A stretch of DNA of 64,000 bases from assembly GCF_003333265.1 (NCBI RefSeq), contig NZ_QOLB01000137.1, forward strand, positions 1 through 64,000, given 5' to 3'. The DNA comes from Candidatus Halocynthiibacter alkanivorans (GTDB lineage: Bacteria > Pseudomonadota > Alphaproteobacteria > Rhodobacterales > Rhodobacteraceae). The notes below the pieces were generated by a model. That model was not told the DNA's origin. It searched no databases and saw only the letters and a program-made list of their open reading frames with translations. A program made the position numbers and the translations under genes. This document shows, piece after piece, positions 8,295 through 18,000 of this stretch (positions are counted from its first letter, which is position 1; each line of letters opens with the position of its first letter).

Positions 8295-9464
8295 ATGCCC
8301 GTTTTAAACCGTATCGCCGGATTCGCACCTGAAATGTCTGAGTGGCGCCAATGGTTGCACCGGCACCCGGAATTGGCGTTTGAGCTGCCGGAAACGTCGG
8401 GTTTTGTGGCGCAGCGGTTGCGCGATTTTGGCGTGGATGAGATCCATGAGGGCATTGCCACCAGTGGCATCGTGGCGCTGATCCATGGCAAAGAGGCCAG
8501 CGACGCCCCGGCGATCGGGCTGCGGGCCGATATGGATGCGCTGCCGATCATGGAGGCCACCGGGCTGGACTACGCCTCTGATAACCCGGGCAAAATGCAT
8601 GCCTGTGGCCATGACGGCCATACCACCATGCTGCTTGGCGCGGCGCGCTACCTGGCAGAAACACGCAATTTCTCCGGCACTGTGGCACTGATTTTTCAGC
8701 CCGCCGAAGAAGAGGGCGGTGGCGCCGGGGTCATGGTGGAAGAGGGCGTGATTGAGCGCTTTAACATCGGTCAGATCTATGGGCTGCACAACCGGCCCAA
8801 CGTGCCCCTGGGGGATTTTCAGACTTCCTCCGGGCCGCTGCTGGCGGCGGTGGATACGTTTGACATCCATATTGAAGGCCAGGGCGGTCACGCCGCGCGG
8901 CCGCACCAATGCGTGGATCCGGTGGTGGCGGCGGCCTCCATGGTGATGGCGCTGCAGACCATCGTGTCGCGCAATGTGCCGCCAATGGAAAAGATCGTGA
9001 TCTCGGTGACCCAGATCCACACCGGCAGCAAAGACAATATCGTGCCGCAGCAGGCGTATATTCAGGGCACCGTGCGCAGCTATTCAGAAGACGTACAGGC
9101 GCTGGTGATGCAGCGGATGCATGAGATTGTTGACGGCCAGGCCGCCAGTTTCGGCGTAAGCGCGAAGCTGGATTACGCCACCGAATACCCGGCAACGGTC
9201 AATCACCCGGAGCAGGCCCGACTGGCGGCGGATATCGCTGCAGATCTGATGGGAGAAGACCGGGTCGAGCGGGAAACGGAAGCGGAAATGGGGGCAGAGG
9301 ATTTCGCCTATTTCCTGAAGGCCCGTCCAGGCGCTTATCTGTTTCTGGGTCAGGGCGAGAGCGCCGGGCTGCACCATCCGCAATACAATTTCAACGACGA
9401 GGTGGCCCCGGTCGGCGCTTCGTTCTTTGCGCGCCTGGTCGAAAAGCTGGCACCTGCGGGCTGA
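8295..9464 (+). CDS. M20 family amidohydrolase (hippurate/IAA-amino acid hydrolase type)
   Basis: This 389-residue metal-dependent peptidase-fold enzyme has a zinc-binding region MHACGHDGHTTML, a catalytic PAEEEGGGAGVM with the general-base Glu, a lid-domain GGHAARPH, and the C-terminal metal ligand region AEMGAEDFAYF. These are diagnostic of the M20D amidohydrolases that cleave N-acyl amino acids. The ATG at 8295 follows AAAGG (8281-8285); a longer frame from 8253 lacks a good ribosome site. Physiological substrate unknown. It converges with the lyase gene that ends at 9513. Confidence 0.9.
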   Translation: MPVLNRIAGFAPEMSEWRQWLHRHPELAFELPETSGFVAQRLRDFGVDEIHEGIATSGIVALIHGKEASDAPAIGLRADMDALPIMEATGLDYASDNPGKMHACGHDGHTTMLLGAARYLAETRNFSGTVALIFQPAEEEGGGAGVMVEEGVIERFNIGQIYGLHNRPNVPLGDFQTSSGPLLAAVDTFDIHIEGQGGHAARPHQCVDPVVAAASMVMALQTIVSRNVPPMEKIVISVTQIHTGSKDNIVPQQAYIQGTVRSYSEDVQALVMQRMHEIVDGQAASFGVSAKLDYATEYPATVNHPEQARLAADIAADLMGEDRVERETEAEMGAEDFAYFLKARPGAYLFLGQGESAGLHHPQYNFNDEVAPVGASFFARLVEKLAPAG

Positions 9465-9512
9465 GCGCAATCAGTGCGCTGATGGAGAGTTAATTTGGCG
9501 AGGACCAAAGCA

Positions 9513-10316
9513 CTATCTGGCGAGCAACTGATCCACCGCTGCGCCGGGAAGCCCCTGGCCCAGCGGGTCAAAACAGCCGTCATTGAACATCGCGGTGGCG
9601 GCGTCATGAATGACTTTGTGGGTGACACGTGCCAGCGATGAACCAATTGAGATGCGCGCCACGCCATGTCTGGCGAAATCGGCGCGGCTGAGTTCGGTGA
9701 AACGCCCGGCCGCCAGCGCGTTGACCGGCTTTTGGATCGCTTTGCAGATGATGGTCAGATCCGCCGTATGGGGGGGCATCGGCAGGTACAGGCAATCGGC
9801 CCCGGCGCTGTCAAAATCCAGCAGCCTGGCAATGCCTTCTGCTAGATCATATTCTCCGTTGTCCACCCCGTCTGCACGTGCCACCAAAACGAAGTCTTTG
9901 CGCAGGCTGCGCGCAGCGGACGCTGCCGCTTTGATGCGTTCCACCGCAAGTTCGCGGTCATAGGGCGTGGCGGAGGGCAGCGTGGTATCTTCAATCGAGA
10001 TGCCGGCCAACCCGACTTCGGCAGCCATGCGCACCGTGTCCGCCACCGTGTCTGGATCATCGCCAAAGCCGTTTTCGAAATCTCCTGACACCGGGATGTT
10101 GACGGCAGCGACGATGTCCTGGGCGTGGGTCAGCGCCTCCTGGCGTGTGACCGAGCCCATGTCCGGGCGGCCAAGAGTAAAGGCGTGCGCCGCCGAGGAG
10201 GTGCCGATGGCTTCGGCCCCCAGCGCGGCCAGCATACGCGCCGAGCCTGCGTCCCATGCATTCGCGAGGATAAATGGATCACCGGGTCGGTGCAGATCGC
10301 GGAAAGACACGTGCAT
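9513..10316 (-). CDS. isocitrate lyase/PEP mutase family protein
   Basis: This protein of about 267 residues folds as the PEP-mutase/isocitrate-lyase TIM barrel. It has the metal-binding segments GDFENGFGDDP and ISIEDTT, and ARADG further on. It lacks the KKCGH loop of true isocitrate lyase and is shorter, so it belongs with the oxaloacetate decarboxylase/2-methylisocitrate-lyase-like enzymes that act on C-C or C-P bonds of 2-oxo acids. The ATG at 10316 is preferred because GGAGG (10326-10322) is five bases upstream; a GTG at 10319 is too close to it. It sits 24 bases downstream of an aminotransferase gene and may share its transcript. Confidence 0.82.
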   Translation of the reverse strand: MHVSFRDLHRPGDPFILANAWDAGSARMLAALGAEAIGTSSAAHAFTLGRPDMGSVTRQEALTHAQDIVAAVNIPVSGDFENGFGDDPDTVADTVRMAAEVGLAGISIEDTTLPSATPYDRELAVERIKAAASAARSLRKDFVLVARADGVDNGEYDLAEGIARLLDFDSAGADCLYLPMPPHTADLTIICKAIQKPVNALAAGRFTELSRADFARHGVARISIGSSLARVTHKVIHDAATAMFNDGCFDPLGQGLPGAAVDQLLAR

Positions 10317-10340
10317 CACAGCCTCCTTTGGCCGGGACGA

Positions 10341-11525
10341 TTACCCGGCGGCTTGCAGGGCGCGTGCGCGGGCAAATGCCAGCATCCGGCCCAGAGCCCC
10401 GGTCAGGGTGTCGTCATCAACGGTAAGGGCAACGCGGAGATGCCCCGCAGCGGCCTGACCAAAGCTTTCCCCTGGCATTGTGGCAATTTTTTCCTCTTTC
10501 AGCAATCGCAGAGCAAAATCAATTCCGCTCATACCCGTGGCCCGGATATCCAGCATCTGATACATCGCCCCCATAGAGGGCACCGCGCGGACCACGTCCT
10601 GGGCTGCAATCAGCGGCTGGATCAGGGCGCGGCGGCGTTGAAACGGCGCGGCGATATCCTCTTCAAAACTGCGGCCCTGCTGTAGCGCAAACAAGGCGGC
10701 ATCCTGAATATACCCCGGCACGCCATAGGTGGTGTTGATGGCCAGCTCTGCCATATGGCTGATGGCCGCTTCCGGCCCCACCACCCAGCCAATACGCGAA
10801 CCGGTCATGGCGTGGCTTTTGGACATCGAGCCGATCACCAGGGTGCGCTCTTCCATCCCGGGCAGCGTGCGCGGGCTGATGTGGGAGCCGTGCCAGACCT
10901 GGGTGTCATAGACCTCGTCTGAGATCAGCCAGAGATCGTTCTCCTGACAGGCGCGGGCAATATTGTTCAGCGTTTCAGCGGAGTAGACCACGCCGGTGGG
11001 GTTGTTCGGGCTGTTGACCAGCAGCGATCTGGACCCTCTGGTGGACGTGGACAGGGCTGCATAAGACGGTTCAAAATTGTGCTCTGCGCGGGCCATGACC
11101 GGGCGGGGGACTGCGCCGACAGACCGGATGGTGCCGGGGTAGGTGGCATAATAGGGATCAATGAATGCGGCACTGTCGCCGGGATCACAGGCCAGCATAT
11201 GCGCCGCGAACAAAGCGCCCTGGCCGCCGGAAGTGATCAGCACATTCGCGGCGCTGGTGGGGACGCCGGTCCGTGCCTCTACCCGCGCAGCGACGGCCTG
11301 GCGCAGCGCATCGGTGCCCGACATTGCGGAATATCCGGTATGGCCGTCCACGGCGCTTTGGTGCAGGTGGCTCAGGATGGCCGTATCGGTGGCAGTATCG
11401 TGTTCGCCGATAGTCAGTTCGACGACGCTTTCGCCCGCCAGTTTCATCTCGCGGGCACGGTCAAAGACCTCCCAGCTGTTGGATGCGTCGGGATTGATGC
11501 CACGGATACGTTGGGAAAGCTGCAT
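10341..11525 (-). CDS. class I/II PLP-dependent aminotransferase
   Basis: This 394-residue enzyme is a fold-type I aminotransferase. SPNNPTGVVYS is the substrate/PLP-binding segment, and SMSKSHAMTGSRIGW contains the Schiff-base lysine (SKS) and the following GxRIGW typical of aspartate-aminotransferase-like enzymes. The start at 11525 gives the family N-terminus; the upstream extension to 11564 has no similarity. The substrate is not predictable. The neighbouring PEP-mutase-type lyase suggests a shared 2-oxo-acid theme, but that is inference. Confidence 0.87.
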   Translation of the reverse strand: MQLSQRIRGINPDASNSWEVFDRAREMKLAGESVVELTIGEHDTATDTAILSHLHQSAVDGHTGYSAMSGTDALRQAVAARVEARTGVPTSAANVLITSGGQGALFAAHMLACDPGDSAAFIDPYYATYPGTIRSVGAVPRPVMARAEHNFEPSYAALSTSTRGSRSLLVNSPNNPTGVVYSAETLNNIARACQENDLWLISDEVYDTQVWHGSHISPRTLPGMEERTLVIGSMSKSHAMTGSRIGWVVGPEAAISHMAELAINTTYGVPGYIQDAALFALQQGRSFEEDIAAPFQRRRALIQPLIAAQDVVRAVPSMGAMYQMLDIRATGMSGIDFALRLLKEEKIATMPGESFGQAAAGHLRVALTVDDDTLTGALGRMLAFARARALQAAG

Positions 11526-11847
11526 AGGTGCCTCGTGTAGAACTAATGACCCCCAACAGGCCACAGCCGGGCTTTTGCTGTCAAATCAGCGATTTTGATC
11601 GGAATGCTTCAGCAAATGCGATGAGTTGCCAGGTGTAGGCGCGGGCAGAGGCACAGGCGCAGTGCCTGGTCGCGTCCTGTTGCGGGCTTGGCAGACCGCG
11701 CCCATGCTGCTATCGATGTCATATGACCCGAAGCACAACCATTATTTGTTGCATTATTCCCTGCTGATATCGTCACGCAGGCCGGTCTTTTCTTTTCTAT
11801 TGTAAGTGAAGTTGCTAAAGCCTGCGGGGACACCCGAAGGAGCTGAC
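11526..11847. other. divergent intergenic region
   Basis: This region lies between the minus-strand aminotransferase and plus-strand cysS and must hold promoters for both. A short palindrome CAGGC/GCCTG (11654-11658, 11664-11668) is the only structure I see. I cannot assign -35/-10 elements with confidence. Confidence 0.5.
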
Positions 11848-13251
11848 ATGACCGAAATCCGGCTGAGCAATACCAGAACGCGCAAGAAAGACGTGTTTAC
11901 CCCGATCGACGCGCAGAATGTACGCATGTATGTCTGTGGCCCGACGGTCTATGACCGGGCGCATCTGGGCAATGCCCGGCCTGTGGTGGTTTTTGACGTG
12001 CTGAACCGTTTGCTGCGTCATGTTTATGGCGCTGAGCATGTCACCTATGTGCGCAATTTCACCGATGTGGATGACAAGATCAACGCCGCGGCTGTGGCCC
12101 GCAAACAAGCGGGCGCGCCAGGAACACTGGAAGAGTTGGTGCAGCAGCGCTCTGATGAAACCATTGGCTGGTTCCTGAAGGACATGGGCGCACTGGGCGC
12201 GCTGGAGCCCGATCACGCGCCGCGCGCCACCGCCTATATCCCGCAGATGGTGACCATGACCCAGGAGCTGATCACCAGGGGCCACGCCTATGAGGCCGAG
12301 GGGCATGTATTGTTCGCGGTCGAAAGCTACAAAGACTATGGCAAGCTGTCGGGGCGCTCCATTGACGATATGATCGCCGGCGCACGGGTGGAAGTGGCGC
12401 CCTACAAACGCAATCCGATGGATTTTGTGCTGTGGAAACCGTCAACCGATGAGCTGCCGGGCTGGGACAGCCCCTGGGGGCGCGGCCGGCCCGGCTGGCA
12501 CATCGAATGTTCAGCGATGTCTTATGAGCTGCTGGGCGAAACATTTGATATTCACGGCGGCGGCAATGATTTGCAGTTCCCCCATCATGAGAACGAGATC
12601 GCGCAAAGCTGCTGTGTCCATCCGGAGAGCAAATTCGCCAACTACTGGCTGCACAATGAGATGCTGCAGGTCGAGGGCAAGAAGATGTCCAAATCGCTGG
12701 GCAACTTTTTTACCGTGCGCGATTTGCTGGACCAGGGTGTGCCCGGCGAAGTGATCCGCTTTGTCTTCCTGCAGACCCATTATGGCAAACCGATGGACTG
12801 GACCGACGAGAAGGCGAAACACGCTGAGGCTACATTGCGCAAGTGGAAAGGTCTCGTCGCGGGCATCGAGCCCGCGCCAAGCCCTGCGCCGGAACTGCTG
12901 GCAGCGATTGCCGATGACCTGAACACGGCCGGCGCCATCGCGGTGATGCACCGTCAGGCCAAAGACGGCGCGGGCGCGGCATTGCGGGCGTCGCTGGACT
13001 TCCTCGGCTTCGATCCGTCTGTCGCCGTGGAGCCCGTTACCTCCGCGGTGTCTGACCGGTTGGAGCATTTGCGCGACCGGCTTGAAACATTGCGGTCTAA
13101 TGCAATGGCAACAAAGGACTTTTCTGAAGTGGATCGTTTGAAGGCGGCGCTGGTGGAGGCCGGATTTGAAGTTCGTATTTCCAAAAAGGGTGTTGAGGTT
13201 CTTGCCTCCGGCCAGATTGACACTTCAAAGTTGGACGCCTTGTGCGAATGA
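11848..13251 (+). CDS. cysS: cysteine--tRNA ligase
   Basis: This 467-residue class I synthetase charges tRNA-Cys. The zinc ligand Cys30 in [10 protein letters not shown], the HIGH-type signature HLGN (residues 39-42), the second zinc Cys in HIECSAM, and KMSKS at 279-283 are all present. Length is normal for the family. The ATG at 11848 follows GAAGGAG, while the frame upstream to 11806 is unlike any CysS. Confidence 0.97.
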   Translation: MTEIRLSNTRTRKKDVFTPIDAQNVRMYVCGPTVYDRAHLGNARPVVVFDVLNRLLRHVYGAEHVTYVRNFTDVDDKINAAAVARKQAGAPGTLEELVQQRSDETIGWFLKDMGALGALEPDHAPRATAYIPQMVTMTQELITRGHAYEAEGHVLFAVESYKDYGKLSGRSIDDMIAGARVEVAPYKRNPMDFVLWKPSTDELPGWDSPWGRGRPGWHIECSAMSYELLGETFDIHGGGNDLQFPHHENEIAQSCCVHPESKFANYWLHNEMLQVEGKKMSKSLGNFFTVRDLLDQGVPGEVIRFVFLQTHYGKPMDWTDEKAKHAEATLRKWKGLVAGIEPAPSPAPELLAAIADDLNTAGAIAVMHRQAKDGAGAALRASLDFLGFDPSVAVEPVTSAVSDRLEHLRDRLETLRSNAMATKDFSEVDRLKAALVEAGFEVRISKKGVEVLASGQIDTSKLDALCE

Positions 13252-13271
13252 TCCTGCCGTGCATTGAAACC

Positions 13272-13317
13272 GTCCGGGTGCGCCCGGACAGCGCCCGCCC
13301 CGCCCCTACGGGCGGGC
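13272..13317 (+). terminator. two adjacent GC hairpins after cysS
   Basis: GTCCGGG/CCCGGAC (13272-13278, 13283-13289) with a four-base loop is followed by GCCCGCC/GGCGGGC (13293-13299, 13311-13317). No U-run follows, so these may be attenuating structures or part of a dispersed repeat rather than an intrinsic terminator. Confidence 0.35.
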
Positions 13318-13369
13318 ACTTTGCGCTCCCCCCGGGCCGGGCGCTGCCCTCTGTTTCGCGAGACCTGTT

Positions 13370-15031
13370 ATGACCAAAGAACGCCTTTATCTTTATGACA
13401 CTACCCTGCGCGACGGGCAGCAGACCCAGGGCGTGCAGTTTTCCTCTGATGAGAAACACCAGATCGCGCAGATGCTGGACGCTCTGGGCGTGGATTACAT
13501 TGAGGGCGGTTGGCCCGGGGCCAACCCCACCGACAGCGCCTTTTTTGAATCAGCCCCCAAAGTGGCCGCGAAGTTCACCGCCTTTGGCATGACCAAACGG
13601 TCCGGTCGTTCGGCAGAAAACGACGACGTGCTGGCCGGGGTGCTGAACGCGGGCACCGGTTCGGTCTGCCTGGTCGGCAAATCCAATGATTTTCACGTCG
13701 AGACCGCGCTGGGCATATCTCTGGCGGAAAATCTCGACAATATCACCCGCAGTTTTGAACACCTGAAAGCGCTGGGCCGGGAAGCACTGTTTGACGCCGA
13801 GCATTTCTTTGACGGCTATAAGGCCAATCCGGGTTATGCGCTCAAATCCCTGCATGCGGCCTACGGCGCCGGCGCACGCTGGATTGTGCTTTGTGATACC
13901 AATGGCGGTGTGTTGCCCCATGAGGTTGCCAGCATCACCCGTGCGGTAATTGAAAGCGGCATTCCCGGCAGTCACCTGGGCATTCACACCCATGATGATA
14001 CCGGCAATGCGGTGGCCAATTCGCTCGCTGCGATTGAGGCGGGTGCGCGCCAGGTCCAGGGCACGCTGAACGGGCTGGGCGAGCGCTGTGGCAATGCCAA
14101 CCTGGTGACTCTGATCCCGACACTGAAGCTGAAACAGCCCTATGCGGATCAGTTTGACATTGGCGTTTCTGAGGATGCGCTGGCCAGTCTCGTGCGGGTG
14201 AGCCGAACGCTGGATGATATCCTGAACCGGGTGCCGCAGCGTTCCGCCCCCTATGTGGGCGCCTCGGCCTTTGCTCATAAGGCCGGACTGCACGCCAGCG
14301 CGATCCTGAAGGATCCCAGCACCTATGAACATATTGCCCCCGATACAGTGGGCAACGCGCGCATCATTCCGATGTCCAACCAGGCTGGCCAGTCTAATCT
14401 GCGCAAACGTCTGCTGGACATGGGACTTGAAGTTGCCGCCGGGGCGCCGGCGCTGGGGCGCATCCTCGAGCTGATCAAGCTGCGCGAGGATGAGGGTTAC
14501 AGCTATGACACCGCCCAGGCCTCATTTGAGCTGCTGGCGCGCCGCGAACTGGCGTTGCTGCCGCAGTTTTTTGAGGTGAAACGCTACCGGGTCACGGTGG
14601 AGCGGCGCAAAAACAAATATGACCAGACGGTGAGCCTCTCGGAAGCGGTCGTGGTGGTGAAAATCGGCGGCGAGAAGAAACTCTCTGTCAGTGAAAGCAT
14701 GGATGAGGGCGGCCATGACCGTGGCCCGGTGAACGCGCTGGCCAAAGCGCTGGCCAAGGATCTCGGTCCCTATCAGGCGATCATCGATGATCTGCAACTG
14801 GTGGATTACAAGGTGCGCATCACCCAGGGCGGCACCGAGGCCAAAACCCGGGTCATTATCGACAGCGAAGACAGTGCCGGGCGGCGCTGGTCCACCGTTG
14901 GGGTGTCGGCCAATATTGTGGACGCGAGTTTTGAGGCGCTGCTGGACGCAATCAACTGGAAACTGGTGCGCGACGGGGCAACCGTTGGGGCCGGCGTTGG
15001 CGTAGTGCCCGGATCAGGAACGGGCGCATGA
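13370..15031 (+). CDS. cimA: (R)-citramalate synthase
   Basis: This 553-residue enzyme condenses pyruvate and acetyl-CoA to citramalate, the first step of the threonine-independent isoleucine route. The HMGL-like catalytic domain has DTTLRDGQQTQG at residues 9-20 and the metal-binding HTHDDTGNA; the C-terminal allosteric domain is the LeuA-type regulatory fold. The VQFSSDEK and EGGWPGANPTD segments separate CimA from 2-isopropylmalate synthase. Its stop overlaps the start of the next gene by four bases (ATGA). Confidence 0.9.
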   Translation: MTKERLYLYDTTLRDGQQTQGVQFSSDEKHQIAQMLDALGVDYIEGGWPGANPTDSAFFESAPKVAAKFTAFGMTKRSGRSAENDDVLAGVLNAGTGSVCLVGKSNDFHVETALGISLAENLDNITRSFEHLKALGREALFDAEHFFDGYKANPGYALKSLHAAYGAGARWIVLCDTNGGVLPHEVASITRAVIESGIPGSHLGIHTHDDTGNAVANSLAAIEAGARQVQGTLNGLGERCGNANLVTLIPTLKLKQPYADQFDIGVSEDALASLVRVSRTLDDILNRVPQRSAPYVGASAFAHKAGLHASAILKDPSTYEHIAPDTVGNARIIPMSNQAGQSNLRKRLLDMGLEVAAGAPALGRILELIKLREDEGYSYDTAQASFELLARRELALLPQFFEVKRYRVTVERRKNKYDQTVSLSEAVVVVKIGGEKKLSVSESMDEGGHDRGPVNALAKALAKDLGPYQAIIDDLQLVDYKVRITQGGTEAKTRVIIDSEDSAGRRWSTVGVSANIVDASFEALLDAINWKLVRDGATVGAGVGVVPGSGTGA

Positions 15032-15780
15032 GCATTCAGGCCTGCGCTGAGCTGGTGCACCGTGGAGATCCCGACCGCTTTCTGGCCACGATGACGGCGC
15101 CGCTGGCCGCGCGCGAAATACTGTTGCCGATCTATGCGTTTAACCTGGAAGTGGCACGCGCGCCCTGGGTGACGAAAGAAGCGATGATCGCGGAAATGCG
15201 GCTGCAATGGTGGCGCGATGCGCTGGAAGAAATTGCCACCGGCACCACAGTGCGCCGCCATGAGGTGATCACACCACTTGCAGGCGTGCTGGACGATGAG
15301 GCCGCCCGCATGCTGGACGGTCTGGTCACCGCGCGCAGCTGGGACATTTACAGCGATGCGTTTGAAGATCAGGTGGCGTTTGAGGCCCATATTGAAGCCA
15401 CTTCGGCCACGCTGATGTGGGTGGCAGCGCGTGCATTGGGCGCAAAGCAGGAAAAGGTGTTCCGCGCCATTGGCTATGCCAGCGGTATTGCCTCCTGGTT
15501 CCGCGCCATTCCGGAACTGGAGAACCAGGGCCGCAAACCGCTGGTGGATGGACGGGCTTCGGCGGTTGCGGCTTTGGCCGAGGGTGCTCTTGCCCGGCTC
15601 GCCACTGTCACGACCGTGGAGGCCGCAGGGCGCCCGGCAGCACTGGCGGCCTGGCAGGCACGGGCGTTGCTGAAACAGGCGGCCCGTGAGCCGGCCCGCG
15701 TGGCGGAGGGCAGTCTTGGCATCTCCGGTTTTGCCCGGCACGGCAGTCTGATGCTGGCGCGATTGCGCGGCCGGGTCTGA
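15028..15780 (+). CDS. squalene/phytoene synthase-like protein lacking Asp-rich motifs (NDUFAF6-like)
   Basis: This 250-residue all-helical protein has the overall sequence of the phytoene/squalene synthase family (IYAFNLEVARAPW and IRLQWW-type MRLQWWRDALEEI). At the place where true synthases carry the first DxxxD motif it reads LEVARAP, and the second Asp-rich motif is replaced by ATSATLMWVAARA. Without these magnesium-diphosphate ligands it is unlikely to condense prenyl diphosphates. This pattern resembles mitochondrial NDUFAF6, a complex I assembly factor, so an assembly role is a better guess than carotenoid synthesis. It is translationally coupled to cimA. Confidence 0.78.
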   Translation: MSIQACAELVHRGDPDRFLATMTAPLAAREILLPIYAFNLEVARAPWVTKEAMIAEMRLQWWRDALEEIATGTTVRRHEVITPLAGVLDDEAARMLDGLVTARSWDIYSDAFEDQVAFEAHIEATSATLMWVAARALGAKQEKVFRAIGYASGIASWFRAIPELENQGRKPLVDGRASAVAALAEGALARLATVTTVEAAGRPAALAAWQARALLKQAAREPARVAEGSLGISGFARHGSLMLARLRGRV

Positions 15781-15867
15781 GCGCCGCCCGGCCCGATCAC
15801 TGCCAGGCCTGACGACTGACAGGTTTTAACACAGCCAGGTTTAAGCGCTGACTATATCGGGCGTACT

Positions 15868-15929
15868 ATGGACGGGTAGTAGTCTGGACGGCCTGTGAGC
15901 TGGACGGGCAATGGCTGGACGGGCTGTGG
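15868..15929. repeat. degenerate 15-16 bp tandem repeats (tGGACGGg...)
   Basis: Four imperfect copies beginning at 15868, 15884, 15900 and 15915 share the core TGGACGG followed by a TG/GC-rich tail. They lie between the phytoene-synthase-like gene and the convergent RHH gene; the rest of this 204-base gap shows nothing else. Confidence 0.6.
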
Positions 15930-15984
15930 CAGCCGGAACCGATGCAGTCTCTGTCATGTGGCAGCTGATTCAGGTTTGGTGCGG

Positions 15985-16197
15985 TTAAGTGCGGTGATGG
16001 CGCAGCACAAACAGGCGGATGGCGGAGGCAAGCCCGCTGTCGGCGCCTCTTGCTGCATCGATCTCGGCCGCAAGCACATTGATCGGCTGGCCGCTTTCGG
16101 CGGCGATGTCGCGGAACGCCTGCCAGAACTCGTCTTCCAGCGACACTGAGGTGCGATGGCCACGCAGGGTGAGGGAGCGTTTTTGTGGTCGGCTCAT
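15985..16197 (-). CDS. ribbon-helix-helix domain protein
   Basis: This 70-residue protein resembles the RHH_4 family: a basic strand KRSLTLRGHRTSVSLED followed by two helices (EFWQAFRDIAAESG and INVLAAEIDAARG). Such folds usually bind DNA as dimers, although this subfamily has no established target. Its start overlaps the DUF4169 stop by four bases, so it is the last gene of a coupled fumC-DUF4169-RHH unit. Confidence 0.85.
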   Translation of the reverse strand: MSRPQKRSLTLRGHRTSVSLEDEFWQAFRDIAAESGQPINVLAAEIDAARGADSGLASAIRLFVLRHHRT

Positions 16198-16481
16198 CTG
16201 TCCGGCTCCCGCTCAGCTTTGTTGGAAATGGCATTGCCGTTGTCCGCCACTTGTGTTTTTGGCTCCGGGGCGTCTGCACCCTGTGTTTCCGACCTGTCAG
16301 CATCCGAGCCGTCCAGCTTTGCGCCGTCAAGCGCTGAACCGGCGCGCGCGCTGTCAAACGCCTCAACCTGTTTCTGCGCTTTTGTACGGCCAAAGTTCAC
16401 AGCATTTTCATCAGCCTGCTGCCGGGCTGTGTCCCGTGCCCGCTGTTTGCGGACACGGTTGAGATTTATCGGCTTGCTCAA
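16194..16481 (-). CDS. DUF4169 family protein
   Basis: This small basic protein of 95 residues begins [20 protein letters not shown] and continues [13 protein letters not shown], the hallmark of DUF4169. The N-terminal half should be a charged helix; the C-terminal half is polar and low-complexity. Function is unknown. It overlaps the fumC stop codon by four bases and the RHH start by four bases, so all three should be made from one transcript. Confidence 0.85.
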   Translation of the reverse strand: MSKPINLNRVRKQRARDTARQQADENAVNFGRTKAQKQVEAFDSARAGSALDGAKLDGSDADRSETQGADAPEPKTQVADNGNAISNKAEREPDR

Positions 16482-17872
16482 GCTTTGGGGCCGATCATCT
16501 GTTCCGGGCGCACCACCCGGTCAAAGGTCTCGGCGTCCACAAATCCAAGCGCGATGGCTTCTACTTTCAGCGTGGTGCCGTTTTTATGCGCGGTCTTGGC
16601 AACTTTGGTGGCGTTGTCATAGCCAATCTCAGGCGCCAGCGCGGTGACCAGCATCAGGCTTTCGCGCATCAGCTTTTCGATCCGGTCGCGGTCGGCCTGA
16701 ATGCCCACCACACAATTGTCGGTGAACGTGGCAGAGGCATCGCCCAACAACTGCATCGACTGCAGCACGTTATAGGCCATCATCGGTTTGTAGACGTTCA
16801 GCTCAAAATGACCCTGGGTGCCGGCAAAACCAACCGCCGCATCATTGCCCAGAACATGGGCGCAGACCTGGGTGATCGCTTCGGCCTGGGTCGGGTTTAC
16901 CTTGCCGGGCATGATCGAGGAACCGGGCTCATTTTCTGGCAGGATCAGCTCGCCGAGACCACAACGCGGGCCGGAGCCGAGCATGCGGATGTCATTGGCG
17001 ATTTTGAACAGCGAAGTGGCGACGGTTTTCAGCGCGCCGGAAATCTCGACCATGGCGTCATGGGCGGCGAGCGCTTCGAATTTGTTGGGGGCGGTGACAA
17101 AGGGCAGGCCGGTGATGCGCGCCATATTGGCAGCTACGGTTTCGCCCCAGCCTTCTTGTGTGTTCAGCCCGGTGCCAACAGCAGTGCCGCCCTGGGCCAG
17201 CTCATAGATGGCACCAAGCGCCGTTTTGACGCGGCGGATGCCCATCGCCACCTGGTGGCTGTAGCCGGAAAATTCCTGCGCCAGCGTCAGCGGTGTTGCG
17301 TCCATCGTATGGGTGCGGCCGATTTTGATGATGCCGTCAAACTCAACCACTTTGGCTTCCAGCGCCGCGTGTAGTTTTTCCAGGCCGGGCAGCAGCACGT
17401 CATGCGCCGTCATCGCGGTGGCGATATGCATGGCGGTGGGGAAGGTATCGTTTGAGGACTGCCCCATGTTGCAATGGTCGTTCGGGTGCACCGGGTCTTT
17501 GGATCCGATCACGCCGCCCATGATTTCGATGGCGCGGTTGGCGATCACCTCGTTGGAATTCATGTTGGACTGGGTGCCGGAGCCAGTCTGCCAGACCACC
17601 AGCGGGAAGTTGTCGTCAAACTTGCCGGCAAAGACTTCTGAGGCGGCCTGAATGATTGCGTCGGCCTTGTCACCGTCCAGTTTGCCGCTGGCTTTATTGG
17701 CTTCAGCACAGGCCTGTTTGATCACCCCCAGCGCGCGGACAATGGCCACCGGCTGTTTTTCCCAGCCAATGGGGAAGTTGAGCAGGGAACGCTGTGTCTG
17801 AGCGCCCCAGTATTTGTCTGCGGGAACCTCAAGCGGGCCAAAGCTGTCGGTTTCGGTACGGGTGTCGGTCAT
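16478..17872 (-). CDS. fumC: class II fumarate hydratase
   Basis: This 464-residue TCA-cycle enzyme interconverts fumarate and malate without an iron-sulfur cluster. The family signature [16 protein letters not shown] contains the catalytic loop serine, and [14 protein letters not shown] and [13 protein letters not shown] are the other two substrate-binding regions. The start at 17872 follows AGGAGA; an in-frame ATG at 17890 would place the ribosome site inside the gene. It is translationally coupled to DUF4169. Confidence 0.96.
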   Translation of the reverse strand: MTDTRTETDSFGPLEVPADKYWGAQTQRSLLNFPIGWEKQPVAIVRALGVIKQACAEANKASGKLDGDKADAIIQAASEVFAGKFDDNFPLVVWQTGSGTQSNMNSNEVIANRAIEIMGGVIGSKDPVHPNDHCNMGQSSNDTFPTAMHIATAMTAHDVLLPGLEKLHAALEAKVVEFDGIIKIGRTHTMDATPLTLAQEFSGYSHQVAMGIRRVKTALGAIYELAQGGTAVGTGLNTQEGWGETVAANMARITGLPFVTAPNKFEALAAHDAMVEISGALKTVATSLFKIANDIRMLGSGPRCGLGELILPENEPGSSIMPGKVNPTQAEAITQVCAHVLGNDAAVGFAGTQGHFELNVYKPMMAYNVLQSMQLLGDASATFTDNCVVGIQADRDRIEKLMRESLMLVTALAPEIGYDNATKVAKTAHKNGTTLKVEAIALGFVDAETFDRVVRPEQMIGPKA

Positions 17873-18000
17873 GGGCTGCTCTCCTGACAATAGCGGGTCG
17901 GGAAAAACCTATAGAGTGTCGCAGGCGACTGGGCAATCAGCCAGAGGGTCGCGGGCGAGAATGTTGGCGAAAACATTGCCCCAACCCGCTGGCCGGCACG

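Noticed and set aside
15028-15780. Carotenoid or hopanoid synthesis gene
   Set aside because: The Asp-rich motifs are missing and no other carotenoid gene is nearby.
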